64,000 bases of DNA from Roseomonas elaeocarpi (GTDB lineage Bacteria; Pseudomonadota; Alphaproteobacteria; Acetobacterales; Acetobacteraceae), in assembly GCF_042433915.1 (NCBI RefSeq), contig NZ_JBHLUN010000008.1:124001-188000 (forward strand), in the 5' to 3' direction. The translations under genes and the position numbers were made by a program. The notes under the pieces are model-generated. The model was not told where the DNA came from and ran no database searches. It was given only the letters and a program-made list of their open reading frames with translations. The first letter of the stretch is position 1. Every line of letters begins with the position of its first letter. Shown here in pieces: positions 27,627 through 36,203 of this stretch.

Positions 27627-29162
27627 TCAGTCGAAGCCGAGGAAGTTCGGGCTTTCCTTGATCGGTCGCGCCGCGCGCAGCTTCGCCAGGTCCGGCACCG
27701 GCCGCGCCGTGCGTGGGTCGCCGGCCAGCAGCCGCTCCAGCGCCGCCGCCACCGCGATCACCTTGGCGTCGCCTCCGCGCGGTCCCACGATCTGCAGGCC
27801 GAAGGGCATGCCGTGGCGGTCCAGCCCCACCGGCAGGGAAATGGCCGGGTGCCCCACCAGCGTCGGCGCGTAGGCCAGCGCCAGCCAGTGGAAGTAGGTG
27901 CGGGTTTTCACGCCGTCGATCTCGGCTGGGAAGAGCTCGCTCCAGGGACGCGGGCTGAGCGTCACCGCCGGCGCCAGGATCACGTCGAAGCGGTCGAAGA
28001 AGCTCTGCCAGCGGCGGTACATCACGGTCTGCGCCTGCATCGCCTTGGCGGCGTCCAGCGCGGAATAGCCCAGCCCTTCCTCGACATTGGCGCGGACGTT
28101 GGGGCCGATCTGGTCGGGGGTGTCGCGCACGCGCTCGTACATGCCGGCCATGAAGCTCATGGCGCGCAGCACCTCGAAGGTGCGGTCGGCGCCCTCGCAG
28201 TCGGGCGTCGCGTCCTCGGCGAGGGCGAAGCTGTCGCGAAACAGCGCGGTCTTTTCGGCGAAAACCTCGCGGATGTGGCGCTCCGTCGGCGCGAAGCCGA
28301 AATCGGGCGTGATCGCCACCCGCAGCGAGGCGAGGTCCACCGCACCCGGCACCGCGAATTCCGCCGCCGTGCGGACGGTCGTGCCGTCGATCCGGCTCGA
28401 CAGCGGATCGAGCCCGCTGTCGGAGGCCATGGTGGAGAGCAGCAGCGCCAGGTCCGCCACGTTGCGCGCCATCGGCCCCAGCACGCTCAATCCCGACCAG
28501 CCCAGCGGCCGCTTCTCGAAGGGCACCAGCCCCGGCGAAGGGCGGAAGCCCACGATGCCGTTGAAGGCCGCCGGGTTGCGCAGCGATCCGCCGGTATCCG
28601 ACCCGGTGGCGATCGGCACCATGCCCGTGGCCAGCACCACGCCCGACCCGCCGGAGGAACCCGCCGCCGACTTCGTGGGATCAAACGGATTGCCGGTCAC
28701 GCCGTAGACCGCGTTGCGGGTATTGGCGCCGGCGCCGAATTCCGGCGTGTTGGTCTTGCCCAGCACGATCGCCCCGGCTCCCCGCACGGAGCGCACGATG
28801 CCCTGGTCCTCGGTCGGGACGTGGTCGCGGAACAGCACGCTGCCGTAGGTGGTGCGCAGCCCGGCGGTGTCCTGGAGGTCCTTCACCCCGATCGGCAGCC
28901 CATGCAGCGGCCCCAGAGCGTCGCCCCGCATCACCGCCGCGTCCGCCAGCTTCGCCGCGGTGCGCGCGCCGTCCACGTCCAGCGCCACCATGGCGTTCAC
29001 GGCCGGGTCCACCGCCTCGATGCGCGCGAGGCAGCTTTCCAGCAGCTCCGTGGCCGAAAGCCGCTTCGCGCCGATCAGCGCCCGCGCCTCGGTGGCCGGC
29101 AGGTCGCAGGGCTCGGTGGCGCTGGGGGTGGCCCGGGCAAGGGATGGGCTCGGCTGGCTCAT
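27627..29162 (-). CDS. Amidase (amidase-signature family)
   Basis: Hydrolyses an amide bond with the Ser-cisSer-Lys triad: Lys in IGVKDLQDTAG, cis-Ser in AAGSSGGSG and nucleophile Ser in SDTGGSLRNPA. The ATG at 29162 is chosen because GGAG lies about ten bases upstream; a GTG at 29195 would add 11 residues. Length 511 aa. It is not linked to gatC or gatB, and the substrate cannot be deduced. The next 190 bases contain a 12-base inverted repeat of GCC triplets but no gene. Confidence 0.92.
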   Translation of the reverse strand: MSQPSPSLARATPSATEPCDLPATEARALIGAKRLSATELLESCLARIEAVDPAVNAMVALDVDGARTAAKLADAAVMRGDALGPLHGLPIGVKDLQDTAGLRTTYGSVLFRDHVPTEDQGIVRSVRGAGAIVLGKTNTPEFGAGANTRNAVYGVTGNPFDPTKSAAGSSGGSGVVLATGMVPIATGSDTGGSLRNPAAFNGIVGFRPSPGLVPFEKRPLGWSGLSVLGPMARNVADLALLLSTMASDSGLDPLSSRIDGTTVRTAAEFAVPGAVDLASLRVAITPDFGFAPTERHIREVFAEKTALFRDSFALAEDATPDCEGADRTFEVLRAMSFMAGMYERVRDTPDQIGPNVRANVEEGLGYSALDAAKAMQAQTVMYRRWQSFFDRFDVILAPAVTLSPRPWSELFPAEIDGVKTRTYFHWLALAYAPTLVGHPAISLPVGLDRHGMPFGLQIVGPRGGDAKVIAVAAALERLLAGDPRTARPVPDLAKLRAARPIKESPNFLGFD

Positions 29163-29355
29163 GCGGTACTCCGTGGTGGTCTGGGCGGTCGGCACCTGGC
29201 TCGCCGCTCCGCCGCGGGCGCTGTCACGCGGCGCGGCGGAAGGGGACCCTGAACCGCCGCCGCCACCGCCTCAAGCCCCGCAGCGGCAGCCGGCACGCCC
29301 GGCACGGTGGCGGCGGATTCCGGCACGCTTCTGCCCAAGGCCCCTACCGCCCGGC

Positions 29356-32070
29356 CTACTCGTTGCGCAGCAGCGGTGCCGGCCGCACCCGCAGCGCCAG
29401 CGCCGTGCCGGCCCAGCCCATCGCGAGCGTGAGCAGCGCGCAGCCCAGCACCGTCACCGCCAGCGTGCCCGGCAGGAAGGCCCAGTCCAGCTTCATCACG
29501 AAGCGCACCACGCCCCAGGAGGCCAGCGTTCCCGCCGCCGCCGCGATCAGCCCGGCGGTCAGGCCCAGCAGCCCGAATTCCACCAGCCAGGCGTTGCGGA
29601 TCTGCCCGCGCGTGGCGCCCACGGTCTTGAGGATCACCGCATCGCGGATGCGCTTGGCCTGCCCCGCCGCCACCGCGCCCGCCAGCACCAGGATGCCGGC
29701 CAGCAGCGTCAGCGCGGCGGTGGAGGTCAGCGCCGTCGCGATCTGCCCCAGGATGCCGCCCAGCGCGTCCAGCGCCTCGCGCACCGAGATGCCGGTGACG
29801 TTGGGCAGCGCGTCGGTGACGGCGCGCAGCACCCCGGCCTCGCTCGCCTGGGCGGCACGGACGGTGGCGATGTTGGTGTGCGGCGCCGACTCCAGCAGAC
29901 CCGGCGAGGCGATCAGCGCGAAGTTCAGCCCCAGTCCTCGCCACTGGATGTCGCGCAGTGACCGCACCTCGAAGCTGACATCGCGCCCCAGCACGTTCAG
30001 CGTCACGGTGTCGCCGATGTTCACGCCCCAGCCGCGCGCCAGGTTGGCATCGAGCGACACCAGCGGCGCCCCGCGGTAGTCCGCCGGCCACCACTGCCCG
30101 GCCACGAGGCGCGTGCCCTCCGGCGGGGTCGCGGCATAGGTCAGCCCGCGGTCGCCGCGCAGCGCCCACTCGCTGTCCTCGCTGACATGGACCTGCTCCA
30201 CCGGCACGCCCTTGATCGCGGTGATGCGGGCGCGCAGCGAGGGCACCTGTACCACGTCCTCGACCCCCGGCACGCCGCGCGCCAGCGCCTCGAAGCGCCC
30301 GGCCTGATCGCTCTGGATGTCGATAAAGAAGAAGCTCGGCGCTTGGTCGGGGATGCTTTCCCCGATCTGCCGGCGCAGGTTGCCCTCTATGAGGGCCACC
30401 GCCGCCAGCGTGGTCAGGCCGATGCCCAGCGACACCAGCATCAGCGCCGTTGGCGCTCCGGGCCGGTGGAGGTTCGCCAGCCCCAGCCGCAGCACCGGCT
30501 GCCGCACCCCCCGGAAGCGCCGTGCCACGCTTTGCAGCGCCCAGGCGCCGGCGCGAAACAGCCCCAGCGTCAGCAGCGCGCCGAGGCAGAACCACAGCGC
30601 AAACATCTTCTGGTCCGAGGTCAGCACCACCAGCGCCACCAGCACCAGCCCCGCCGCGGCGTTGAGCAGCAGCAGCCACAGGCGCGGCCAGCCCCGCACC
30701 GGCTGCACCGCGTCGCGAAACAGCGCGGCACCCGGGATCTCGCGTGCGCGGGCCAGCGGCCAGAGCGAGAAGGCCAGCGCCGTCAGCAGCCCGTAGAGCG
30801 CCGCCAGCGCCAGCGGCGCCGGGTAGAAGCCCAGCCGCGGCGGCACCGGCAGCACCCCCGCCAGCGCCGTGGCCGCGATCCAGGTCAGCGCGGTGCCCGC
30901 GACGAGGCCCGCCACGATCCCGGCCGCCGCCAGCACCAGCACCTGCAGCAGGTAGCACACGAAGATCGCTGAGGCCGGCGCGCCCAGGCAGCGCAGCGTG
31001 GCGATGGTACGCGCCCGGCGGTCGAGCCAGGAGCGTACCCCCGTCGCCACGCCGATGCCGCCCACCAGCAGCGCCGTCAGCCCCGCCAGCGTCAGGAAGG
31101 AGGCCGCACTGTCCACGAAGCGCCCGACGCCCGGCGCGCCCTCGGTGGCGTCGCGCAGGCGCCAGCCGCTGTCGAAGAAGCGCTGCGCCCGGAAGCGGTC
31201 GGCGAAGCCGTCCGCCGCAACGCCCGCGGGCAGGCGCAGGCGATAAGCGTAGGTCACCAGCGAGCCCGGCTGGATCAGCGCGGTGGCCGGCACCGCCGCG
31301 AGCGGGATCGTAGCGCGCGGCCCGAACTGGAAGGCGCCCGACACCTTGTCGGGTTCCTCCGCCACCACGCCGCGCAGCGCGAAGCGCGCCTCGCCGATGC
31401 GCACCGTGTCGCCGGTCTTCAGCCCCAGCCGATCGAGCACCACCCGTTCCAGCGCCAGCGGCCAGCGCCCATCCGCCTCCGCCTGCTGGGCCAGCCCGCC
31501 TGGCGGGTCGAGCACCAGCGCGCCGTAGAGCGGGTAGCTGCCATCCACCGCCTTGAGCTCCACCAGCGAGCGGTTGCGCCCCGAGGTCGGCGCGGGCGCC
31601 TCGGCCCCGGCGGGCGTTCCGGCGTCGGCGGTCCCGGGCGCAGCAGCGGCAGCCGGCGTACCGGGGGCCGGTGCAACGGCGCCCGGCGCGCTGGTGTCCG
31701 ACGCGCTGCTATCGGGCGCACCCGTGCCCGGCGCGCCGCCAACGGGCGCCGTTCCGCCGACCGCCGCCGGACCCCCGGCCACCGCCATGGCCCGCATCTG
31801 GATCGTTTCGCTGACCGTGGCGCCCTGTTCCCGCAGCCAGCGCAGCGCCTCCTCGGGCAGCGGCCGGTAGGTGGAGCGCACCTCCAGGTCGCCGCCCAGC
31901 AGCTTCGCCCCGTCCGCAGCCAGCCCCGCCTCGGTGGCCGAGCGCAGGGTGCCCACCGCCGCGATCGCCGCCACGCCCAGCGCCAGGCAGGCCAGCACGA
32001 TGCGCAATCCCTTGATGCCGCCGCGCAGCTCCCGCCGCGCGAAGCGCCAGCCGGTCGCGAGCGTGCTCAC
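29356..32070 (-). CDS. FtsX-like ABC transporter permease (YbbP family)
   Basis: A large inner-membrane permease with an N-terminal anchor, a periplasmic domain and FtsX-type membrane blocks. The C-terminal block is near residues 770-900. It pairs with the ATPase encoded just upstream, with which it overlaps by four bases. Together with the divergent tesA this is the conserved ybbA-ybbP-tesA set; its substrate is thought to be a lipid or lipoprotein. Residues 99-165 form an Ala/Pro/Gly/Thr-rich insertion not expected in the family, splitting the periplasmic domain. Length 904 aa. Confidence 0.9.
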   Translation of the reverse strand: MSTLATGWRFARRELRGGIKGLRIVLACLALGVAAIAAVGTLRSATEAGLAADGAKLLGGDLEVRSTYRPLPEEALRWLREQGATVSETIQMRAMAVAGGPAAVGGTAPVGGAPGTGAPDSSASDTSAPGAVAPAPGTPAAAAAPGTADAGTPAGAEAPAPTSGRNRSLVELKAVDGSYPLYGALVLDPPGGLAQQAEADGRWPLALERVVLDRLGLKTGDTVRIGEARFALRGVVAEEPDKVSGAFQFGPRATIPLAAVPATALIQPGSLVTYAYRLRLPAGVAADGFADRFRAQRFFDSGWRLRDATEGAPGVGRFVDSAASFLTLAGLTALLVGGIGVATGVRSWLDRRARTIATLRCLGAPASAIFVCYLLQVLVLAAAGIVAGLVAGTALTWIAATALAGVLPVPPRLGFYPAPLALAALYGLLTALAFSLWPLARAREIPGAALFRDAVQPVRGWPRLWLLLLNAAAGLVLVALVVLTSDQKMFALWFCLGALLTLGLFRAGAWALQSVARRFRGVRQPVLRLGLANLHRPGAPTALMLVSLGIGLTTLAAVALIEGNLRRQIGESIPDQAPSFFFIDIQSDQAGRFEALARGVPGVEDVVQVPSLRARITAIKGVPVEQVHVSEDSEWALRGDRGLTYAATPPEGTRLVAGQWWPADYRGAPLVSLDANLARGWGVNIGDTVTLNVLGRDVSFEVRSLRDIQWRGLGLNFALIASPGLLESAPHTNIATVRAAQASEAGVLRAVTDALPNVTGISVREALDALGGILGQIATALTSTAALTLLAGILVLAGAVAAGQAKRIRDAVILKTVGATRGQIRNAWLVEFGLLGLTAGLIAAAAGTLASWGVVRFVMKLDWAFLPGTLAVTVLGCALLTLAMGWAGTALALRVRPAPLLRNE

Positions 32071-32969
32071 GAGGCCGAGGCCCGCTCGCCCGCGGTGCCG
32101 GCACCGGAGCCCGCGTTGGGCACCGCGCCGTGCGCCGCGGCTCCGCCTGGAACGCGCCCGGCACCCACCCCCGGCACGCCGCCCGTGGCCAGCCCGGTCG
32201 CGGCCGCCGCATCGTCCCCGGCGCCCTCCCCCGTCGCCGTGTCGCTCACGATCCGCCCGTCCTCGATCCGCACCTGCCGCTCGCAGCGCGCGGCCAGCGC
32301 CGGGTCGTGGGTGATCAGGATCAGCGTGGTGCCGAAGCGCTCGCGCATTCCGAACAGCAGGTCCATCACCACCTCGCCGGTCGCGCGGTCGAGGTTGCCG
32401 GTGGGCTCGTCGGCCAGCAGCAGCGCGGGCTCGGCCACGAAGGCGCGGGCGAGCGCCACGCGCTGCTGCTCGCCGCCCGAAAGCTGGCCGGGATAATGGT
32501 CCAGCCGGTGCGCCAGGCCCACCTGCCGCAGCGCCGCCTCGGCGCGGGCGAAGGCATCGCCGCGGCCGGCGAATTCCAGCGGCACCGCCACGTTCTCGCG
32601 CGCCGTCATGGTGGGGATCAGGTGAAAGGCCTGGAACACGATGCCGACCTGCTCGCGGCGCAGCCGCGCCAGCGCGTCCTCATCCAGGCGCGACAGGTCC
32701 TGCCCCGCCACCCGCAGCGTGCCGGTGCTGGCCCGCTCCAGCCCCGCCAGCAGCATCAGGATCGAGGTCTTGCCCGAGCCCGAGGGGCCCACCACGCCGA
32801 TCGCCTCGCCGGGGCGGACGCTGAGGTCCACGCCCTTGACGATGTTGACGGTCCCCCCAGCCGTGGCCACCTTGAAGGTCAGGTCGCGCGCCTCGATCAG
32901 CGGTGCCGCCCCCGTGGGGGCGCCCAGGGGCGTGCGATGGGGCGAGGAGGAGGTCATGGTGTCCGGCAT
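32067..32969 (-). CDS. ABC transporter ATP-binding protein (YbbA family)
   Basis: LolD/MacB-type ATPase. Walker A is GPSGSGKTS, the signature LSGGEQQRVALARAF and Walker B LLLADEPTGNLD. The last 55 residues are a Gly/Ala-rich tail beyond the normal end. Start is either the ATG at 32969 or 32957; neither has a good ribosome binding site. Both overlap the 5' end of the divergent tesA reading frame, which is unusual, and one of the two starts may be misplaced. Confidence 0.9.
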   Translation of the reverse strand: MPDTMTSSSPHRTPLGAPTGAAPLIEARDLTFKVATAGGTVNIVKGVDLSVRPGEAIGVVGPSGSGKTSILMLLAGLERASTGTLRVAGQDLSRLDEDALARLRREQVGIVFQAFHLIPTMTARENVAVPLEFAGRGDAFARAEAALRQVGLAHRLDHYPGQLSGGEQQRVALARAFVAEPALLLADEPTGNLDRATGEVVMDLLFGMRERFGTTLILITHDPALAARCERQVRIEDGRIVSDTATGEGAGDDAAAATGLATGGVPGVGAGRVPGGAAAHGAVPNAGSGAGTAGERASAS

Positions 32970-33693
32970 CGCCCAGAGATTGCCCCGGCGCACTGCGCTG
33001 CACAGGGGCATATGCGGTTTCGCAATGTGTCTTCTGGGGAGTTTACCGCCTGCCGCCGGCCAGGCCGCGGCCCAGGGCGCCCCCGCAACGCCGAACAACG
33101 GGGGCGGGACGCCGGGCGCCACCACCCGCCCGCTCCGTCTCCTGATGCTGGGCGACTCCATCACCGCCGCCTACGGCCTCGCGCATGAGCAAGGCCTGCC
33201 GGTGCAGCTCGAGGCCGCGCTGCGGGCCAAGGGGCTGCCGGTCACGGTGCTCGATGCCGGCGTGTCGGGCGACACCACCGCGGGCGGCCGCTCGCGCCTC
33301 GACTGGGCACTGGCCGACAAGCCCGACGCGGTGATCGTGGCGCTGGGCGGCAATGACGGGCTGCGCGCCCTCGACCCCAAGGACACCGAGGCGAATCTGG
33401 GCGCCATCCTCGATGCGCTGAAGGCCCGCAACCTGCCCGCGCTGCTGGCCGGGATGCTGGCGCCGCCCAACCTCGGCGCCGAGTATGGGCGCGAGTTCGC
33501 CGACAGCTTCACCCGCCTGCACCAGGCCCATCCGGAAGCGGTGTTCTACCCCTTCCTGCTGGACGGCGTGGCGGGCGACGCCGCGCTGAACCAGGCCGAC
33601 CGCATCCACCCGAACCCGCAGGGCGTGAAGGTGATCGTGGCGCGGATGCTGCCCGCCGTGGAAGCGCTGCTGCGCAAGACCGAGCCCAGCTGA
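32956..33693 (+). CDS. tesA: Arylesterase/lysophospholipase TesA (SGNH hydrolase)
   Basis: A periplasmic GDSL esterase. Block I is MLGDSITAAYG with the nucleophile Ser, block II GVSGDTTAGG, block III ALGGNDGLRA and the Asp-His pair ADRIHPNPQG. The N-terminus has a basic region and a hydrophobic stretch around CGFAMCLLGSL that may act as a signal peptide. The ATG at 32956 follows GAGGAGGAGG and is preferred over an internal ATG at 33025 without a site. It is divergent from ybbA, as in many proteobacteria. Length 245 aa. Confidence 0.9.
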   Translation: MVSGIAQRLPRRTALHRGICGFAMCLLGSLPPAAGQAAAQGAPATPNNGGGTPGATTRPLRLLMLGDSITAAYGLAHEQGLPVQLEAALRAKGLPVTVLDAGVSGDTTAGGRSRLDWALADKPDAVIVALGGNDGLRALDPKDTEANLGAILDALKARNLPALLAGMLAPPNLGAEYGREFADSFTRLHQAHPEAVFYPFLLDGVAGDAALNQADRIHPNPQGVKVIVARMLPAVEALLRKTEPS

Positions 33694-33694
33694 A

Positions 33695-33753
33695 CTTCGC
33701 GCCCCCGCCGCGCGGCCAGCCGGGGGGCGGGCGACGCGGCGGGGGCGCGGAAG
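33695..33753 (+). terminator. Long hairpin after tesA
   Basis: Arms of 18 and 19 bases (core GCGCCCCCGCCGCG with CGCGGCGGGGGCGC, flanked by CTTC and GAAG) enclose a 22-base loop. The following ACCTTTGTT is a weak T-stretch. It probably ends the tesA transcript. Confidence 0.6.
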
Positions 33754-33797
33754 ACCTTTGTTGCGACATCACCCGAGCCTTGGGGGGCTCCGATCCG

Positions 33798-34334
33798 ATG
33801 CTTCGACTCTTCGTTGCCCTGGCCCTGCCCGAAGCCCTGCGGGTGGAGCTGTCCGCCCTGGCCGGCGGCATTCCGGGCGCGCGCTGGCTGCCGCCCGACA
33901 ACTACCACCTGACGCTGCGCTTCATCGGCGGCATCGAGCGCTGGCGGGCCGAGGAGGTGGACGAGGCGCTGAGCGCCATCCGCGCCCGGCCCTTCGACCT
34001 CACGCTCCGGGGGCTCGGCACCTTCGAGAAGAACGGGCGCATCCAGGCCCTCTGGGTCGGGGTGGAGCGCACCGAGGCGCTGAGCCACCTGCAGAGCAAG
34101 ATCGAGACCGCCCTGCAGCGCGTGGGGCTGGAGCCGGAGCGCCGCCGCTTCGCACCCCACGTCACGATCGCCCGCACCGACCGGGCGGAGGTGCCCAAGC
34201 TGGTGGCCTTCGTGCAGGCGCACAACCTGTTCCGCGCCACGCCGGCGCGCATGGAACAGTTCACGCTCTTCTCCTCGCAGCTCGGCAAGGAGCATTCGGT
34301 CTACACGCCCGAGGTCGACTACGCCCTGAGCTGA
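33798..34334 (+). CDS. thpR: RNA 2',3'-cyclic phosphodiesterase
   Basis: A 2H phosphoesterase of the LigT/ThpR type, which opens 2',3'-cyclic phosphates at RNA ends. The two catalytic HxTx motifs are YHLTLRFIG and PHVTIARTD. The ATG at 33798 follows a G-run ten bases upstream and leads into LRLFVALALPEA, the normal N-terminus; a TTG at 33780 is less likely. Length 178 aa. The next 207 bases are non-coding and hold only short direct repeats. Confidence 0.94.
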   Translation: MLRLFVALALPEALRVELSALAGGIPGARWLPPDNYHLTLRFIGGIERWRAEEVDEALSAIRARPFDLTLRGLGTFEKNGRIQALWVGVERTEALSHLQSKIETALQRVGLEPERRRFAPHVTIARTDRAEVPKLVAFVQAHNLFRATPARMEQFTLFSSQLGKEHSVYTPEVDYALS

Positions 34335-34541
34335 GCCGGCCGCGCCCCTGTCACTGGACCCTGTCACCGGTCCCCATCGTCGGGCTCACATCGTCGGGGC
34401 ACCGCGCCCGGGCGCGGCGTCCGGCTCCCTTGTCCAGCCCCCTTCGCTGGGCTTCCCTCCCCATCGCCCTGCCGGGCCCGGCGTCACCGGCTTGCCCATC
34501 CCGCCACCCACGGCCCGCCGCCGGCCGACACGGATCGCCCC

Positions 34542-35051
34542 ATGTCCCAGCCCGTTCCGCCGCTGCCGCGCCGCGCGACCCTCCGCCGCCTGATGCTGGG
34601 CGCCTGCCTCGCCGTCGCGGCCACCTTCCCCGCGGCCCGGGCGCAGGAGGGGGGCGCGGCACGGCGCGACGCGGCGGGCGACATCGCGGTCACCGCCGCC
34701 TGGTCCCGCCCGGCGGTGGCGGGCGGAACGGGCGCCGGCTTCCTCACGATCCGCAACAGCGGCGGCACGGCGGACCGGCTCGTGGGGGCGGACAGCCCCG
34801 CTGCCGCCGCCGTGGAACTGCACGAGAGCACGAGCGAGAACGGCGTCATGCGGATGCGGCCGCTCGCGGCGGTGGAGCTTCCCCCGGGCGGCGCCGCGAC
34901 GCTGTCGCCGGGCGGCATGCACCTGATGCTGCTGCGCCTCCGGGCGCCGCTGCGCCTCGGCGACCGGGTGCCCATCACGCTGCACTTCGCCCGCGCCGGC
35001 GCCGTGCCGGTCGAGCTGGTGGTGCGGACCTCGGCGCCACCGGCGCCGTAA
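34542..35051 (+). CDS. PCu(A)C-type periplasmic copper chaperone
   Basis: An exported 169-residue protein with the copper-binding His/Met pattern: LHESTSENGVMRM and, later, GGMHLMLLRL. PCu(A)C proteins deliver copper to cytochrome oxidase assembly. The N-terminus has a basic region (RRATLRR), a hydrophobic stretch and an AARAQE cleavage site. No oxidase or Sco gene is adjacent. It is probably expressed alone. Confidence 0.92.
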   Translation: MSQPVPPLPRRATLRRLMLGACLAVAATFPAARAQEGGAARRDAAGDIAVTAAWSRPAVAGGTGAGFLTIRNSGGTADRLVGADSPAAAAVELHESTSENGVMRMRPLAAVELPPGGAATLSPGGMHLMLLRLRAPLRLGDRVPITLHFARAGAVPVELVVRTSAPPAP

Positions 35052-35114
35052 CGCCGGGCGTCGCACGGGCGCGCCCCGCACGCCGCCCCACGACGCACCG
35101 AGGCTTGATCCCGC

Positions 35115-35843
35115 GTGGCATTGACCCCGGCCGCTCCGCCATGCCCCTGTCCGCCGATGCCGCGCCCCACCGCCGCGACGCCGCCCCGGCCCGAACCGGC
35201 CGCCCCTTCGGACCCCGCCCGGCCCCCGATCCAGCTCCCCACCCAGGCGCATGGCCCAGCGGACACCGACACGCTGGAGACCGCCGCCGCCGCGGCGCGC
35301 CGCTGCACGGTCTGCGCCCCGGTGCTGCCGCTGGGGCCGCGGCCGATCCTGCAGGTCGGCACGGGCGCCAGGCTGCTGATCACCTCCCAGGCGCCGGGCA
35401 CCAAGGCGCACCTGTCCGGCATCCCCTTCGAGGATGCCTCGGGCGAGCGGCTGCGCGACTGGCTGGAACTGGACCGCGCCACCTTCTACGACACGAGCAA
35501 GGTCGCGATCCTGCCCACCGGCCTGTGCTACCCCGGCCGCCTCCCGCGCGGCGGCGACTGCCCGCCGCGCCCGGAATGCGCGCCGATCTGGCACCCGCGC
35601 ATCCTGCCCCTGTTGCGCGAGGTGCGCTGCCGGCTGCTGGTGGGCGCCTATGCCCAACGGCTGGTGCTGGGCCCCGGGCCGGGGCTGGCGGAACGGGTGC
35701 GCGACTTCCGCCGCTACCTGCCGACGCATTTTCCGCTGCCCCACCCGTCCTGGCGCACGCTCCGCTGGGCGGCCGCCAACCCCTGGTTCGAAGCCGAGGT
35801 CCTGCCGGCCCTGCGGGAGGTCGTGCGCGGGGTCCTGCGCTGA
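35115..35843 (+). CDS. Uracil-DNA-glycosylase-family protein
   Basis: The protein belongs to the broad UDG superfamily: ARRCTVCAPVLPLGPRPI, then ITSQAPGTKAHLSGIPFEDASGERLRDWL, and the late LPHPSWRT motif. Family members remove uracil or act as iron-sulfur UDGs, but the sequence shows no complete cluster of Cys ligands, so activity is uncertain. The first 45 residues are Pro/Ala-rich. GTG at 35115 is used; ATG at 35157 is a plausible shorter start. Length 242 aa. Confidence 0.84.
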   Translation: MALTPAAPPCPCPPMPRPTAATPPRPEPAAPSDPARPPIQLPTQAHGPADTDTLETAAAAARRCTVCAPVLPLGPRPILQVGTGARLLITSQAPGTKAHLSGIPFEDASGERLRDWLELDRATFYDTSKVAILPTGLCYPGRLPRGGDCPPRPECAPIWHPRILPLLREVRCRLLVGAYAQRLVLGPGPGLAERVRDFRRYLPTHFPLPHPSWRTLRWAAANPWFEAEVLPALREVVRGVLR

Positions 35844-36203
35844 GCACGCCCCGCCCCGCGCGTCACCGGCCAGGCGCCGCGCACCGGTCCGGCGCAACCG
35901 CCCCGGTTGCGGAGGCGTTTGTTCAAACAGCCCTTTTCGGCCCACCGCGCGGCTGGTTGGTTCGGCTTCGGCATGACACGGGTGCGTGGCGCCCGGCATG
36001 GGCATCCACGCCGGCTCAGCCTCCCCATCCGGGAAGATCGAGATGACACGAAGCCATCCCTCGCCGGCGGGCCAGACGCTTTCCTCGCCCCGCGCCGCGC
36101 CGCAGGCCCCGCGTCACCCCGCCCCGCACGTCGCCGATGGTCGCACGGATCGGGCGCGCGAGCGGGCATGCCCGCGGCGGCGCGCGGTGGAGGGTGCCCG
36201 GGC
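35844..36203. other. Intergenic region before the LOV kinase gene
   Basis: 360 bases without a credible gene. It contains a seven-base inverted repeat, CGCAACC/GGTTGCG, and just after it GTTTGTTCAAAC, a short palindrome; both could be regulatory for the kinase. GGAGGG lies 11 bases before the kinase start. Confidence 0.4.

Noticed and set aside
27264..29252. Long plus-strand open frame opposite the amidase gene
   Set aside because: The amidase signature and triad are on the minus strand; the plus-strand product is Arg/His/Gln-rich noise.
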